Below, piece after piece: positions 12,911 through 12,942 of a stretch of DNA of 12,942 nt. A program made the position numbers and the translations under genes. Every line of letters starts with the position of its first letter. The first letter of the stretch is position 1. The notes beneath the pieces are model-generated. The model ran no database searches, was not told the DNA's origin, and saw only the letters and a program-made list of their open reading frames with translations. The stretch comes from an uncultured Clostridia bacterium (lineage in GTDB: Bacteria > Bacillota > Clostridia > Christensenellales > UBA1242): positions 1 to 12,942 of the forward strand of contig CAMUJQ010000026.1 in NCBI GenBank assembly GCA_947089305.1. The letters are read 5' to 3'.

Positions 12911-12942
12911 TAAAAAACACTTGCAAAAAAGACAAAAATGTA

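Noticed and set aside
12911..12942. TTGCAA at 12921 as a promoter for the next gene
   Set aside because: The matching -10 would fall outside the window, so it cannot be judged.
1..12942. Search for CRISPR, toxin-antitoxin, phage, transposase, tRNA or riboswitch elements
   Set aside because: No direct-repeat arrays, transposase or integrase motifs, cloverleaf-like runs or long structured leaders were seen; leaders are 0-40 bases and gaps are at most about 176 bases.

Overview
The window comes from a very AT-rich, compact bacterial chromosome. Gene order and protein families point to the Bacillota (low-GC Gram-positives): the lepA-hemW ... rsmE-mtaB-rpsU run is the Bacillus/Clostridium order, and a UvrD-type helicase of the PcrA class is followed directly by NAD-dependent DNA ligase. 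The genetic code is standard: Trp is TGG and rsmE stops at TGA. Several proteins are divergent at positions that are usually conserved, which suggests an uncultured, possibly host-associated clostridial or related lineage. The exact taxon cannot be fixed by eye.

Layout. At 1-1553 the 3' end of an unrecognised gene overlaps rarA (AAA+ ATPase acting at stalled forks) by one base, and rarA ends in a terminator that contains its own stop codon. At 1682-2416 a glycerophosphodiester phosphodiesterase gene lies on the minus strand, convergent with rarA. It is divergent from lepA, with two well-formed sigma-A-type promoters back to back in the 141-base gap. At 2558-7407 lepA, hemW, rsmE and mtaB form a tight plus-strand operon with SD-overlapping stops and a 4-base overlap. 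Three of its genes start with TTG. A consensus promoter buried in the end of mtaB then drives rpsU (7462-7650). At 7827-8219 a 130-residue protein of unknown function has its own promoter and a GTG start. At 8291-12567 pcrA and ligA form a replication/repair operon, and the pcrA promoter places the transcript start at or next to the ATG, so the message may be leaderless. At 12653-12910 a small coiled-coil protein of unknown function closes the window.

Functionally the region is housekeeping. It covers translation (LepA, S21), rRNA and tRNA modification (RsmE, MtaB), radical-SAM/heme chaperoning (HemW), DNA repair and replication (RarA, PcrA, LigA) and lipid-headgroup turnover (GDPD). I see no phage, transposon, CRISPR array, tRNA or rRNA, and no convincing new multi-gene system. 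The points most worth a second look are the probable leaderless pcrA message, the absence of the hrcA-grpE-dnaK-dnaJ-prmA block from its usual place between hemW and rsmE, two proteins of unknown function, and a structured non-coding segment between rarA and the phosphodiesterase gene. No gap between genes exceeds 180 bases.
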